From positions 69,364,501-69,428,500 of the forward strand of contig CM070901.1 in NCBI GenBank assembly GCA_036417435.1: a stretch of 64,000 nucleotides of DNA, in the 5' to 3' direction. Position numbers and translations under genes: made by a program. Positions 35,712-46,769 of this stretch are shown piece by piece. The notes beneath the pieces are model-generated. The model did not search any database. It was not told where the DNA came from and saw only the letters and a program-made list of their open reading frames with translations. Within the stretch, counting starts at the first letter, position 1. Each line of letters begins with the position of its first letter. Source of the DNA: Inia geoffrensis. Lineage: Eukaryota > Chordata > Mammalia > Artiodactyla > Iniidae.

Positions 35712-36641
35712 TTAAGAAATGTTTCTGCCCACAGCTCTGCATAAGGCATCCTTGACCTCCTTGTTCCTCAGACTGTAAACAATAGGGTTCAGCAGGGGAG
35801 TGATGATGGTGTAGGTCACTGAGAGAAGGAGGTCTTGTTCTACAGAACTTTGTGACTTAGGCTTGAGGTAGGCAGTGGAGGCACAGCTGTAGTGGACCAC
35901 GACCATGGTGAGGTGGGAGGCACATGTGGCAAAGGTCTTCTTCTGGCCCTCGGCTGAGGTGGTATTGAGGATGGTGGAGATGATAAGAACGTAGGAGATG
36001 AAGACCAGACCCGTGGGAACCAGGATCACCGATAAACTGACAACAAAATTGATGATCTCATTGACAGTGGTATCAATCCAGAAGAGTTTTATGACAGGGA
36101 GGATGTCACAGAATAAATGACCAACCACTCTGTGACAAAATGGTAAGGTAAATATGGATGTCACCTGGACAGCTGCCATGGCCAGGTCAGTGCTGAAGGC
36201 TCCACACATCAGCTGGACACACACCCTCTTGCTCATGATGAGTGTATATCTCAGGGGGTTGCAGATGGCCACATAGTGGTCATATCCCATCACTGTGAGC
36301 AGAAAGCAGTTGTTGACGGCTAAGATAACAAAGAAGAACATTTAAGTGGTGCAACCTGCAAAGGAGATTGGCTGGTTCTGGGCTATGAGGCCGGAGAGCA
36401 TCCGTGGAATGGTGACCAGTGTGTACACAGTCTCTGAACTGGCCAGGATGCTCAGGAAGAAGTATATGGGCATGTGGAGGTGACAATCAATGTGGATAAT
36501 GGTCACGATGATGGCATTGCCAGCCAGGGTTAATGTATACAGGATGAGAAAAACTGCAAAGAGGGTGATCTGGTGTTCATGGAATCTGGAGAATCCTAGG
36601 AAAATGAACTCTGTCACTTCTGTGAGGTTTTTTCTCTGCAT
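35712..36641 (-). pseudogene. OR10J (subfamily-level): OR10J-like olfactory receptor, one in-frame stop at codon 100
   Basis: ORs are seven-transmembrane GPCRs of olfactory sensory neurons with a single coding exon. From the ATG at 36641-36639, 309 codons follow in one frame to the natural stop at 35712, the usual OR length. Visible motifs are an N-terminal NLT glycosylation site, TM1 with LAGN, the loop HMPIYFFLS (usually HTPMYFFL), TM3 MGYDHYVAIC, KKTFATCASHLTMV in TM6 and PLLNPIVYSLRNKEVKDAL in TM7. The stop, TAA at 36344-36342, replaces a residue that is normally Q in this group (CAA to TAA) right after the conserved TM3 cysteine. DRY reads DHY. In the second extracellular loop, LFW replaces LSC, so a disulfide cysteine is lost. 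Closest to OR10J5 by recall; exact orthology is unproven. An ordinary nonfunctional OR is the likely reading, since one stop can also be a polymorphism or assembly error. Confidence 0.93.
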
Positions 36642-36735
36642 TCTTCAGTTTCAGTGCCTGAAAGCAATGCAGGGAGTCAACATGGAGGAATTCCCATTGT
36701 GGCCTCTAAAACAGGGGTAGAGAGAGAAGTGTGGG

Positions 36736-36795
36736 GACACACACACGCACACGTACACGCATGCATGCACACACGCACGCACACATGCACACACG
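36736..36795. repeat. Imperfect (AC)n microsatellite next to the OR pseudogene
   Basis: About 60 bp of alternating purine-pyrimidine with CG and AT interruptions (acacacgcacacgtacacgc, then atgcatgcacacacgcac). It lies about 95 bp upstream of the OR start codon in the gene's sense. Confidence 0.85.
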
Positions 36796-37882
36796 AGTCT
36801 ATTTCCTCACTGTATAATCAGGAGGGTGCTGGCATAACTCTATGGCTACTTTAGCCTCCCCCCTTTTTTCAATTTTTACTGTCTCCTTAATCTTTTCTTA
36901 AGCCTCTAGGGAATGACCAATATGTGAGAGTACTTCACATATCCTTTCAAGTTCTTATCCTGAATATGTTGTTGTTTTTGTAGAGCATGGATGGAAGGTT
37001 GTTTCTTTTAATGACATGTAAGCTGCAGGGAACCTGAGCCTCCACCATCTCAGCTTTGCCTTTGTTTGTCTTCTAGGGAAAGTATGAGAAGCTGGCACAA
37101 CAAAATGGAGATGAAAGAGTTAGACTTACTGAATTAAAATCACTGGTGCCACTTAGGAAAAACTTCTGGGAACAGTGTACAGGGAGCAGAATTAATATCA
37201 GGAGAGCTGGTCTTTAGGGACACATTAGCAGAAGTGAAGGTGAGGTATTGGGGGCTCAGCCAGGATGGTCTAGGTGAGACAAACCGTTGGCAAAATTGCT
37301 TTGTTGTAAAAGTATTAACAGGGATTTGAGGGTTTAGGTGTGAGTAAAATAAGGAGAAAAGGGGGAAATTGTTGAAAAAGAGAGGACGACCAGCAACATG
37401 TCAGAAGGTTGAAACTTTAATGAAAGAAACAGCCGATTTCTTTTTGGCAGAGGGAATTTTAAAAATAAAAGAGGTGTAATAATTGATTTAAAATTGTTTG
37501 CTAAACTGTATTGTGATGTAAAACCCCTCAAGAGCCCCAGACTTTCATTTACAGCTGTCATATGTACAATCTTGAGTTAGTGGTATTTGGGAAAGTGGAG
37601 AGAGTTGGGTGATGGCAGTGCAGAAAAAGGGTACCATATGAAAGAGGTAAAATCCAGAAGGAGGAAGAAAAACTTCTTGCTAGTAATGATTAGAAGAAGT
37701 ACAAGGGCCTCTCTTGTCCTATCTTCCCCCTTGCAAGCATGCACAGTATTTCCTGGAAATTTGGTGAGGGACTCTGGGATTGCCACCACATATCAAATGG
37801 TGGTTTGAACCATTTTCTGCAAAGAACAAGATAACACTAGCAGGCTGGAGGACTTTGGCAAATCTAGGAAACTTACAGTAGC

Positions 37883-37931
37883 AATCTAGAAAACATTCTA
37901 GATTCTTAGTGAATCTAGATTCCTAGGAATC
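37883..37931. repeat. Cluster of overlapping short palindromes built on AATCTAGATT
   Basis: Three perfect inverted repeats lie within 49 bp: aatctaga-aaacat-tctagatt (37883-37904), gaatctagattc (37911-37922) and gattcctaggaatc (37918-37931). A further aatctagaaaat occurs near 37941. No known repeat family explains it for me. Confidence 0.85.
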
Positions 37932-38139
37932 TGGGAAACACAATCTAGAAAATGTTGTGGATATTCTGGAAAGTACTCCATTGTGGGATATAAGAAGGTA
38001 GACATTTAAAGTAGAAATGAGTGTGCCACTAATTAAAGTAATTTATATTAAGAGGCTGCCAAGATACCAATTGGATAGGTAGAGATGAAAGAGTGTCAGT
38101 GCAACTCTAAGCAGCGTTTTAGGAAGGATAAGGTGGAGC

Positions 38140-38310
38140 TGTAGAGCTGTGGCTACTTAAAATTAAAGGAAACATTCAGTTCATCAGTCCCAGTAGCCAT
38201 ATTTCAAGTGCCCAAAAGCAACACATGAATAGTGGCTACTCTGTTGGGTAGCACGGATATCAAACATTTCCTTCCTTGGAGAAAGTTGTGTTGAACAGTG
38301 CTACTCTAGT
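38140..38310. mobile_element. hAT-like DNA transposon fossil, related to 16027-16240
   Basis: gtggctacttaaaattaaagg, agtagccatatttcaagtgc, aatagtggctactctgttgg and ttgaacagtgct are the same motif set as the copy near 16.1 kb in the other orientation. Diverged; ends approximate. Confidence 0.5.
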
Positions 38311-39253
38311 GTACTTCCATAGACAGATGTGTGGAATGCATTAAATAAGAGCAACAGAAAAGCTATATAAAGAACAATAACACGGTGGGTTGCCATATGG
38401 TTAAAAGTGTGTGTCTGTGTGTGTGAATGCATATATTTATATATGCAAAAAGTCTGAAAGAATATACAGCTGATATTATCACGAGTTAACCGTTATCTTC
38501 GGGTGGGGGGTGAGATTATAGGAATCTCACCTATAATATATGGTGAGATTATGAGGATTATGGCCCTTATTTTAAATTATTTTAATTTTGAGCATAAATG
38601 TATAGCTCATAGATAGTTTGGAGAAGTCAAGGAGGATGACAACTGAGAACAGATATTAGATTGAGGAAGAAGGAGGTCACTGGTGAGGTACTGTCCAGTT
38701 TCAGCAGAGTCTTGGGCTGGAAAACCTGGTTACAGGGAGGAAACAAAAAAGAACTTTTACCATGTCATTGATGAGAACAGCAGATCGTATATGCCTTTCC
38801 CCTTTCTTGATGAGCCTATTGCAGTGGGTTACAAAAAATGGTTAAGAGGGTATTAAGCCAGGAAAGCCATAGACATATTTGGAGTAGGAAAGAAGAAGAA
38901 AAGCTGAATTGAGTCAGGAGGAGGAAGAAAATCCCTGGTGTCTTTAGGGCCTGAAAAGTGCTGCTTTCACCCCGAATCAGCTGGATTTGCTATAAGTATG
39001 CCTCAGGTAAAAATAAAGTTACTTTCTTTGAATAAATTGTAAAGTTATAAACAGGATGGCTGATGACCAGGGTATGTGGCCCAGGTACATAAGCCCAGGA
39101 GAAAAAGAGGGGTGAGAAATAAGTTTATTGCTTGTGGTGAACATTTGAATTGGATTGAACAGACAATGAAAGACTATCTTAAGGCAGGATATTCTTAGAA
39201 CTTGAGGGAAAAAATGCAAAAAGAAGGCCAGCTCAAGACACGTGGGAGCACAT

Positions 39254-39278
39254 AATGCAAATGTTCAATGCAAATGTT
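39254..39278. repeat. Two direct copies of an ATGCAAAT octamer unit
   Basis: aatgcaaatgttca occurs twice head to tail, giving ATGCAAAT at 39255-39262 and 39268-39275. The octamer is the consensus for POU-domain factors, but two copies can arise by slippage and no promoter is identified. Confidence 0.7.
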
Positions 39279-39690
39279 CAAAGCAGCGTTCTTTCCATGT
39301 TAGTAGCTATTTAGAGGCAAGGTGTGTAGTAGTTGAGGGAAGGGTGATGTTCTGCCACTAGGAGGAGCTATCATTTCTCCTTCCAGAGGAACTCAGGCAC
39401 AGCCCAAGCTTCCACATGCCCTTTAGCCAAAATAAACAAAGAGCCCTGTAGTGAGTGGGATTCACCCTCCATAAAGTGCACTTTGGTGGTTAGCTGTACC
39501 TCCTAGAGTAGGTGTCACACGCTTATCACTCCTGCAATATTTTTCCAAGTATTCCTTCCGACCATTGCTGTCCACATCAGGAGTTCTAGGGTGCGGTTCA
39601 CTCCATCTTGTCACATCTCCAGGGATGTTTTAGCATTAAGGACTAAGAATACAGATTAAATGCAATTGCCTCCTATCTCACTTTTTAACC

Positions 39691-39898
39691 TCTTTTTTTT
39701 TTTCTGCGGTACATGGGCCTCTCACTGTTGTGGTCTCTCCCGTTGCGGAGCACAGCCTCCGGACGCGCAGGCTCAGCGGCCATGGCTCATGGGCCCAGCC
39801 GCTCCGCAGCATGTGGGATCCTTCCAGACCGGGGCACGAACCCATGTCCCCTGCATCGGCAGGCGGACTCCCAACTACTGTGCCACCAGGGAAGCCCT
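39691..39898 (-). mobile_element. CHR-type SINE, antisense
   Basis: T run, then ctgcggtacatgggcctctc through gccaccagggaagccct. A short duplication 'taacct' flanks it. Near consensus, so young. Open frames across it on both strands are SINE artefacts. Confidence 0.9.
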
Positions 39899-39899
39899 A

Positions 39900-41840
39900 A
39901 CCTGTCTCTTTTTGAAGTGCAATCCAAAATTGTTACTGTCAAGGACTGTGTGGCTGAAATGACCAACACAGGACTGTTACTGCTCCTAGAGGTGAGGCAG
40001 GCCCCAGTGAAGGAGATGGGGAAGTATGGGATGTGGGAGTAGATCACATTGTGAGTCCTCCTGGGGTGTCTTCCATTCTTGCATGGAAGACATTGGGTAA
40101 ACAGACCCCAGTGCTCACCTTGGGAGGGGAGGAGAGGTTGTAGAGAGCACCATGGTGCCGAAGAAGTGTATGGAATGGGTAGGTCAGTTCCACTGGTGGA
40201 GATTGGCTGGGATGAGTGCTCAGCAGTTGGAACAGGTGTCAATGAACTTAAGGATGATTTTAGCACCAGATGGCTGCCTCCTCTTTTCCCCCTGGTTGCT
40301 CTTTTGCGTCACCCCAGCCAGAAGTGACCTTAGCTGGGCACTGGAGCAGCAGCCCTTCTACCACCCAAATCTGGTTCCTCTCTGTGCCTAAACCCTTGGG
40401 GTGTTTCTGTGTGAGGGACACACCAGTAGACAAGCTCAAAAGCATAGTATAGAATAGAAGGGAGCTTTCAAAATGATTTAAATACTCCAGAAGGACAAAA
40501 GCCCTGTGGGGAAGTAAGAATACTGAAATGTGCTCATGCATCAAAATTGTAGTCATGAAGCCGATACTCTGACTAGAGGAAAAAGAAAAATAAGATAGAG
40601 GGGAAAAATAATTTGAGGGTATAAAGGAAATACCATTTGCAAGGGAAGAAATTATGATAAAACTCATGGGTACTTAAAATTATCTACATCTTTATAAGCC
40701 AGATCTGTGCCCAGAAACGGAATCTGTTTTAAAAAGTAAAATGTGCAAGGTAGTCGAAGTCTCTATAATTATAATTGTGAGTTAAAAAGAGTTGTGCAGC
40801 TAAAAAAATAATGACATTGTCTTTTTGCCAAACTTGCCATCCTGTCCTTTCCTTTCTTTTCCTTTCATTAAACAAAATAGGTGTAAGGATCCAGGAATGG
40901 ATGAGTTGACTTCTTAAGAAAATAGTGATTATATGATCTATTTGAAAAAACAAGAGAATGGTGACTTTTCTTTGGGGCTGAAGGCTTCTCACACTCAAAG
41001 GAATTCCCCCACCTTCTTGAGTCTGTAGAACCTGCCTGTGCTCTTTTCTGGTTTTAGAGCATAGCAGGCAATTATGACTTACTTACCAGACGTCACCGCA
41101 ATGCCAAGAAACCTGATTGTCATTTTTTTGCTAGAAGCAATAATAGAATCTTGGTACCTTACAAAACTCAGCCTTATTAGGCTCTAGGTCAGCCTGATTA
41201 CATTATTAGGTCACTTACAGTTCACTGCACTCTGTTTGAAGCACAGGGTGACACACTCGCCCTGAGCACCTCTGACCTTTGAGGAGCTGCCCCTTTAAAT
41301 CTGATTTGGAAGGGACTCTCAGAGGAGAATTCCTGTTGTCTAGCTCTTGTCTCCAGGGTTCATTTGCCAAGAGACTTACTGTGCCTCCCGTGGGTCTGCG
41401 AGGAGTCAGAATCCAGAAATGAGCTGGGAGATCTCATTATGAATGGATCATGCAGGGAATGTTGGGCAAGCTTTGGCCTCACATGGCCTGGTTCTTTCTT
41501 TTTCTCCTGGAGAAAAATAGCTCAACTCAGACAAAGATGTGTTGAATGTCACATGGCACTATCTTTTGTTCTTTTGAATCCATGTTAGTGTGTTGCCCTT
41601 GTTTAGTTACTATCAGTGAAAATGCACTTGTATAAAAGTCAGATGTGGTGCCCCTCAGTGTCTGTGGGAAGAACTTATCCCATTTCTGCTACTAGCAGGA
41701 GACATACACGGGTTTGGTTAGGGAAGGATTGGGTTGGGAGCAGAGACTGAAAATAGAGCATGAATGTTTCTTTTTGTTTGTAGGAATATACCAAGAAGTT
41801 TAAGGCAGATGATTTGAAGTTTTAGGTGGTAATTCTCATT
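39900..41840. other. Intergenic DNA, no gene recognised
   Basis: Opposing open frames at 40079-40667 have no recognisable domain and shadow one another. A GA/CT-rich stretch lies at 40845-40870 (cctttcctttcttttccttt). No RNA gene seen. Confidence 0.4.
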
Positions 41841-41844
41841 TTCC

Positions 41845-41975
41845 TTTATGTCTTAGTTGACACTTAGCACTTACTTGGTGCCAGAACATGTACTGAGTAG
41901 GTGCTGTGAATGTCTCATCACATCTAATCCTCACAAGTACCCCATGAGGTTACAATAAGTTACTGTAGCAGCTAG
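41845..41975. mobile_element. MIR fragment
   Basis: gacacttagcacttacttgg, gtgccagaacatgtactgag, catctaatcctcacaagtac and ccccatgaggttacaataag match the left half of MIR. Confidence 0.7.
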
Positions 41976-42744
41976 AGCTCTGGATGAAATGCTTTACATT
42001 TGTCTTTGCCTCCTTGCTCCAGACACAGTTGGATCAGCCCCTTGTAGACTATGGGCCTCAGTGTAACTTATCAATAACATTAGATTAGTTTTTCTTTGGA
42101 TCCTGTGGTTGTATGTGACATGATGTGTGTACCTTGACCACTGCCCCAACGTATGGTGGAACCGCTTTGCATCTCCCATATTGAACTCACAGAAGAATGG
42201 CCATGGCCAGACAAAACCTAAGTGGACAATTCTGGAGCACAAATGGAGTTTAGTTTATAAGTTAATCAGCTATTTAGTCACATCAAGGTAAGGATTAAAG
42301 GTGACTCAGGTTATGTTTCAGTTTTCCTTATGTTCTTCGAATGTTCTTGGATACCTGTTCTTTGTAAATAGAGGAAGTGCCATGAAGGCCTAGAAAATCT
42401 CCATGTTACTCTCCAAAGGTAACACTGCTTTACGTTGCTGCTTTCTAGTGAGGACAAGAGAAAATCTCTTTTTTTATCCTCACTCAACTCAAGTCTGAGC
42501 TAAGGCATATCCCAGACTCAAGGAGACCTTGTTGCTTTAACCTCAGACCTCCCCACAGTTCCCATAAAAAACATAGAGAAAGCTTCAAGCCCTCTCATTA
42601 GGGCAAAGTCCTTTATAGACTTTTCTGGTAAGCCCAGCCCTGGGGCCGTGTTGCTAAATGCTCCAACCTACTTTACTGGGTCTGGTGGCTGCCTCTTTGT
42701 CCATCCTGGGTGAATGGACGCATGAGTTAGAAGTAATCACCTGG

Positions 42745-43085
42745 AGACTTCCCTGGTGGCACAGTGGTTAAGAATCTGCCTGCCAAGGCAGGGGACACAG
42801 GGTTCGAGCCTTGGTCTGGGAAGATCCCACATGCTGTGGAGCAACTAAGCCTGTGCGCCACAACTACTGAGCCTGTGCTCTAGAGCCTGTGAGCCACAAC
42901 TACAGAAACTGTGTGTCACAACTACTGAAGCCCATGTGCCTAGAGCCTGTGCTCCGCAGTAAGAGAAGCCACCACAATGACAACCCCATGCACCACAATG
43001 AAGGGTAACCCCTGCTCGCTGCACTTAGAGGAAGCCTGTGCGCAGCAACAAAGACCCAATGCAGCTATAAATAAAAAGGTAAATA
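42745..43085 (+). mobile_element. Long CHR-1-like SINE, sense
   Basis: Head gacttccctggtggcacagt, B box agggttcgagcc, and the long body with repeated 'cacaactactgagcctgtg' units, ending in caaagacccaatgcagctat and an A-rich tail. Imperfect duplication aagtaatcacctgg / aagtaattactcgg at 42731-42744 and 43086-43099. Confidence 0.92.
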
Positions 43086-43239
43086 AAGTAATTACTCGGT
43101 TATTCTGAAGCCCCCCAGATGCTGTCTTTTGGCTTCATATTCTGTTATCTGTGCACAAAGCCTACCTTATTTCTCATACGCAGGCAAATTTTCTTTGGGG
43201 TCCTTGCTTCTCTGAGAAGGGACTTAATATCTGTTGAGG

Positions 43240-43760
43240 ATATGCCAGACACTCTGCTCCATGGTTTTCATAGTAATGAAAATAACTAATAATAACATCT
43301 CACAATTATTTTGTAGTGTTATAATTGGGAAGCCAATTGCTATGCCAAGAGTTGTATCTTAAAGAGGTAAGCAGAGACCAGATTATGGGGGGGCACCCAT
43401 AATACTAGTGGTTGACTATTGTGAAAGCCACTCAACCTCTCTGAACCTTGCTTTCCTTTTCTTCAAAACAAAGATAAAACTATCCACCTCACGGTGTCAT
43501 TGTGAGCATAAATGGGATACTATAATATGCATAAAGTGCGTGGAAAAATGTCTGGATGGTTATTGTCATTTTGAATCTTTTTATGGATATCACCATGTCT
43601 TTCTCATATTATAGCTAGTAGTATATTTATCTCTTATCCTCTCTTGATTAAGGCTGAGCACTAGGTCTTATTCATTTTTATATCGCCTGTTTTACTTAAC
43701 TATTATTTCTGCACATGAAAGGAGCCCAGTATATATTAGTGGAATCACATGATTCAAGCA
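43240..43760. mobile_element. MIR and L2 scraps
   Basis: caacctctctgaaccttgct and cctcacggtgtcattgtgag, then gcataaagtgcgtgga, fit MIR near 43420-43550. gagcactaggtcttattcat and ggagcccagtatatattagtg fit an L2 3' end near 43655-43745. Confidence 0.55.
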
Positions 43761-44600
43761 GGGTGGGGACTTTTTACATAGAACAGTACTAAACAGAAAG
43801 TAGAACCCAGTTGAGTAATATAAGCAAATCTGCTGTAAGTAAGAGCTGGGAGATAACCTTTACTGGGAACCCAGGTACTAGGCTCTTTCCTTTCCCATAT
43901 GTTAATTAATGAATGCCATAAAATTTAGAGAATATAGAGTACAGCAACTGCTTCTAGTTTTCATCAAAAATTACTAAAGTATCATTCTGTCCACCAAAGA
44001 TGGTTTGGAGATCAGTGGAGAAGAGCATCTTCTCTAATGGGAGATGAGGCTATGGAGCTGGCCTGGGGGGATGATAAGTGTATATGACTGATAGGATCGA
44101 GTGCCAAAGTTTATAGCTGGACGTGAAAATATATGTTCAGCCACTGTGAAGCGACCAGCTGGGTTGGAAAGTAGGTTTCAGAGTAGAATGGGAAGAAGGG
44201 AGGGGAGGTGGGGCCTGATTCTGTTCTTTAGTTTCCTTCTCTCGAATATGTTTCTTAGGCCTTGGAAGAAACTAGCCTGAGCTTCAGTAGCAGCCAAAGT
44301 GGAAACTATGGATTCTTTCTGTTGCAGGAAGGAAGGTTCTGATGTCAGAATATAGGAAGATGAATCCTGGGTCTGTAGAACTGACTTGAGTTCTCAAGGT
44401 GAGCCAATCCTTGTGGTTGCTGAGAGGTTCCTGGGTACCTTCCTGCCAGTGAAAATTCAGGTGAAAGGTGTTGGCTCCTGTCTGGGTGGCTCTGGAAAGA
44501 CTGAGGATAGGGGAGGAAAGATGGCAAGTATTGAATAGAAGCAGGGTCACCCGTGTGCCTCAAGTAGTGTTGTCCTGGTGACATCAGCTGGATGCAGTAA
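43760..44600. other. Intergenic DNA, no gene recognised
   Basis: No coding exon, RNA or clear repeat recognised. Two overlapping minus-strand frames (44635-44284) share no motif with known families. Confidence 0.4.
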
Positions 44601-45670
44601 AGTGTGCCTTCAGAGAGGATGGAAGGAGAGGGCACTGGCAGTGCTGCAAAGAGGGTGTGGCATACACTCAGATCTGGAAGGAGGCAGAGATGTGAGACCT
44701 AACTGAAGATTACCTGAGGGATTAAAGAATACTTGAAAGATTCCTTCTAAGGCCTGGGGTATTTATGGAAGACAGAGTCACAGTAACCACTGGGAGAGCC
44801 TGGATAGGAAGAGACTGAAGGAGAAAAGAACATGGGGTCAGAGAAGAGAAGAGGATTTTGGTGCTAATAAAGAATTATTTGCCGTATGTTCTGTTGGCCG
44901 TAAGGAAATTTAAGAGCATTTACTTGTAGTAGAAGGAAAGAGGCAATGGAGACATCAAGAGTAACTGATTATCACCCTGATGGGTGGCTGAATAAATCAA
45001 AGGTAAATAATCTTAGACTAATGGCAGAGTCTTATGGTAAAAGAAAAAGGGCAAATCTGAGATTAAAAAAATAAAAGATACATAGAGTAAACTCTAATTT
45101 GGTCCAATATTTTAAACTTCTGATTGCATATGATTTGGAAAAATATGGTGCTACTAGTGCAGATAAAACAATTGAGAGGGAGTTCATTTGGAGGAGGTGG
45201 AGGGTAGATGATAAGTTTGGTTCCTAAAATGCTAAATTTGAAATGATAGTATGACCTACACGTAGAACAGGCCAGTGGAGAACTTGAAATATGTGAATGC
45301 CACTTGAGATTAGACATAGAGGTTTCAGAGGAATCAACGTATAAGTAATGATGAAACAGAAAAAGATTATCTCTTTCAGTGGAAGGGAGAAGAGAGCAAA
45401 GGTCAAGGAACCAAGTACTGATGTGAGGGAACATTTGGGTTCCTAGGGTTGGAAGCAAGGGCAGAGTCAGGGAGAAAGACAAAAAGTAATGTTTGGTAGA
45501 GGGAAGGATGGTGTGTATAGTGTCATGGAAACCAAGTTAATGTCAGTTTCCAGGAGGCAGTGACCAGTGGTATTAAATGCATCAGAGAGATCTAAATAGA
45601 AAGGATGTTGGATTTAGCAATAAAAATTTCATCGGTGGCCTTTGAAAGAGCAATTTCCTTAAAGGGTGTG
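44600..45670 (-). mobile_element. Probable L2 LINE fragment, antisense
   Basis: agtgaccagtggtattaaatgc, agagatctaaatagaaagga, tggatttagcaataaaaatt and cggtggcctttgaaagagca are close in order to the reverse strand of L2. The left half is weaker. The 139-codon minus-strand frame at 45482-45063 is therefore not taken as a gene. Confidence 0.55.
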
Positions 45671-45699
45671 TGACAGGAGCCAGGTTGCAGAGGATGATG

Positions 45700-46760
45700 G
45701 AGGGAGAAAAAGGGAGGTCTTCCCTTCCTTAGGAACCTGTGCAGTAATTCTGACAAGGATCAAAAGGAAAGAAGCAAGATTTCTATCGGGGACTCAGGAT
45801 CCATTGTGTGTTTCCCATGCAGATCATAGATTGTCTGTTTTTGACAGAGAGGCTGTTGTGTCTCTGCTTCCCACTGCATAACGTTTTACCCAGTGACAGA
45901 GAAAAATCAGTGTTCACCTGAGATTATGACTGACATTTCCACCAAAGAAGCGATTTCAGACTCTAAATGCCAGCTCCAGACTGCTGGCTGACTCCTACCT
46001 GCCCTTCCCAATTCTGGCACAGTCACAGATGGGCCTCTCCCTTTCTAGGTCCTGTTGGTACATGGGAGTCTTCCCTTGATCTCAGTTCTTTGGTCTTAAT
46101 TTCAGGGTTCATTTATAAAAGAAATTCCCTGATGAATTTGTCATTGTCTCCTTTTGGGTTCAGGCCTCTGTCTAGATCAGCCTCCCTCAATGAAATCTCA
46201 CTTCTGATTTCAGAATTCAACTGTCCTGCACCTCTAGAATGTCACACTATCCATTTCTCAGTCTTTATACTTCTCTACATCCCTCAATTATCACTCATTT
46301 ATTTGGCATCACTCATCTTCAATATCATATTTATAAAATTCATCTTGATTGCTGAAATGAATTTTTTTAATCCATTAAAATTTTTTTATTCATTGGAACC
46401 CACTGGCCATAAGCACCTCCTTGCTGTTCATCATCCCTTTGTGAGAACAGCATCTGGGGGAGGAGCTGTGAAAAGAAGAAAATATATAATGGCAGGAACT
46501 CGGTGTGACTGTGTCTTAAGTATGTTGAAGAGAAAAGTTCCCCTCTCTATGTATAGCAATGCATTTCTCAGTCTGTAGTGACAGAGAATACATGCACTGA
46601 AGAAATGTGGGTGGATTTCTCACTTGGGCGGCTGCAAGAGGTTTAGCTAGAACTGTCTTGTTTCACTCTTGTCATCTTATCTTGCCCTATGTCATGTTTC
46701 TGCCCGGGACCTAGGGTCCATGTCAGTACAAGAGAATTTTCCCATGTTCACACATTTAAT
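45700..46760. other. Spacer upstream of the second OR pseudogene, with a long open frame
   Basis: A plus-strand frame of 203 codons (45967-46578) is the longest in this spacer. It has a hydrophobic stretch (FSVFILLYIPQLSLIYLASL) but no domain that I recognise and an unusual mix of residues. One frame of this length is expected by chance in a window of this size, so it is not annotated as a gene. Confidence 0.4.
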
Positions 46761-46769
46761 TCACATCCC

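Larger units (their letters stand above)
36850..39250. other. Intergenic DNA upstream of the first OR pseudogene
   Basis: No coding exon is recognised. The region would contain any promoter and 5' leader of the minus-strand OR, but I cannot place an OLF1/EBF or homeodomain site with confidence. It holds the palindrome cluster at 37883-37931 and an hAT-like fossil at 38140-38310. Confidence 0.4.

Noticed and set aside
36490..36854. Plus-strand frames across the OR
   Set aside because: They are the antisense of the OR10J-like coding strand and the adjacent AC repeat.
40079..40667. Opposed frames of 79-135 codons
   Set aside because: They shadow one another, lack motifs and neighbour a SINE; no support for a gene.
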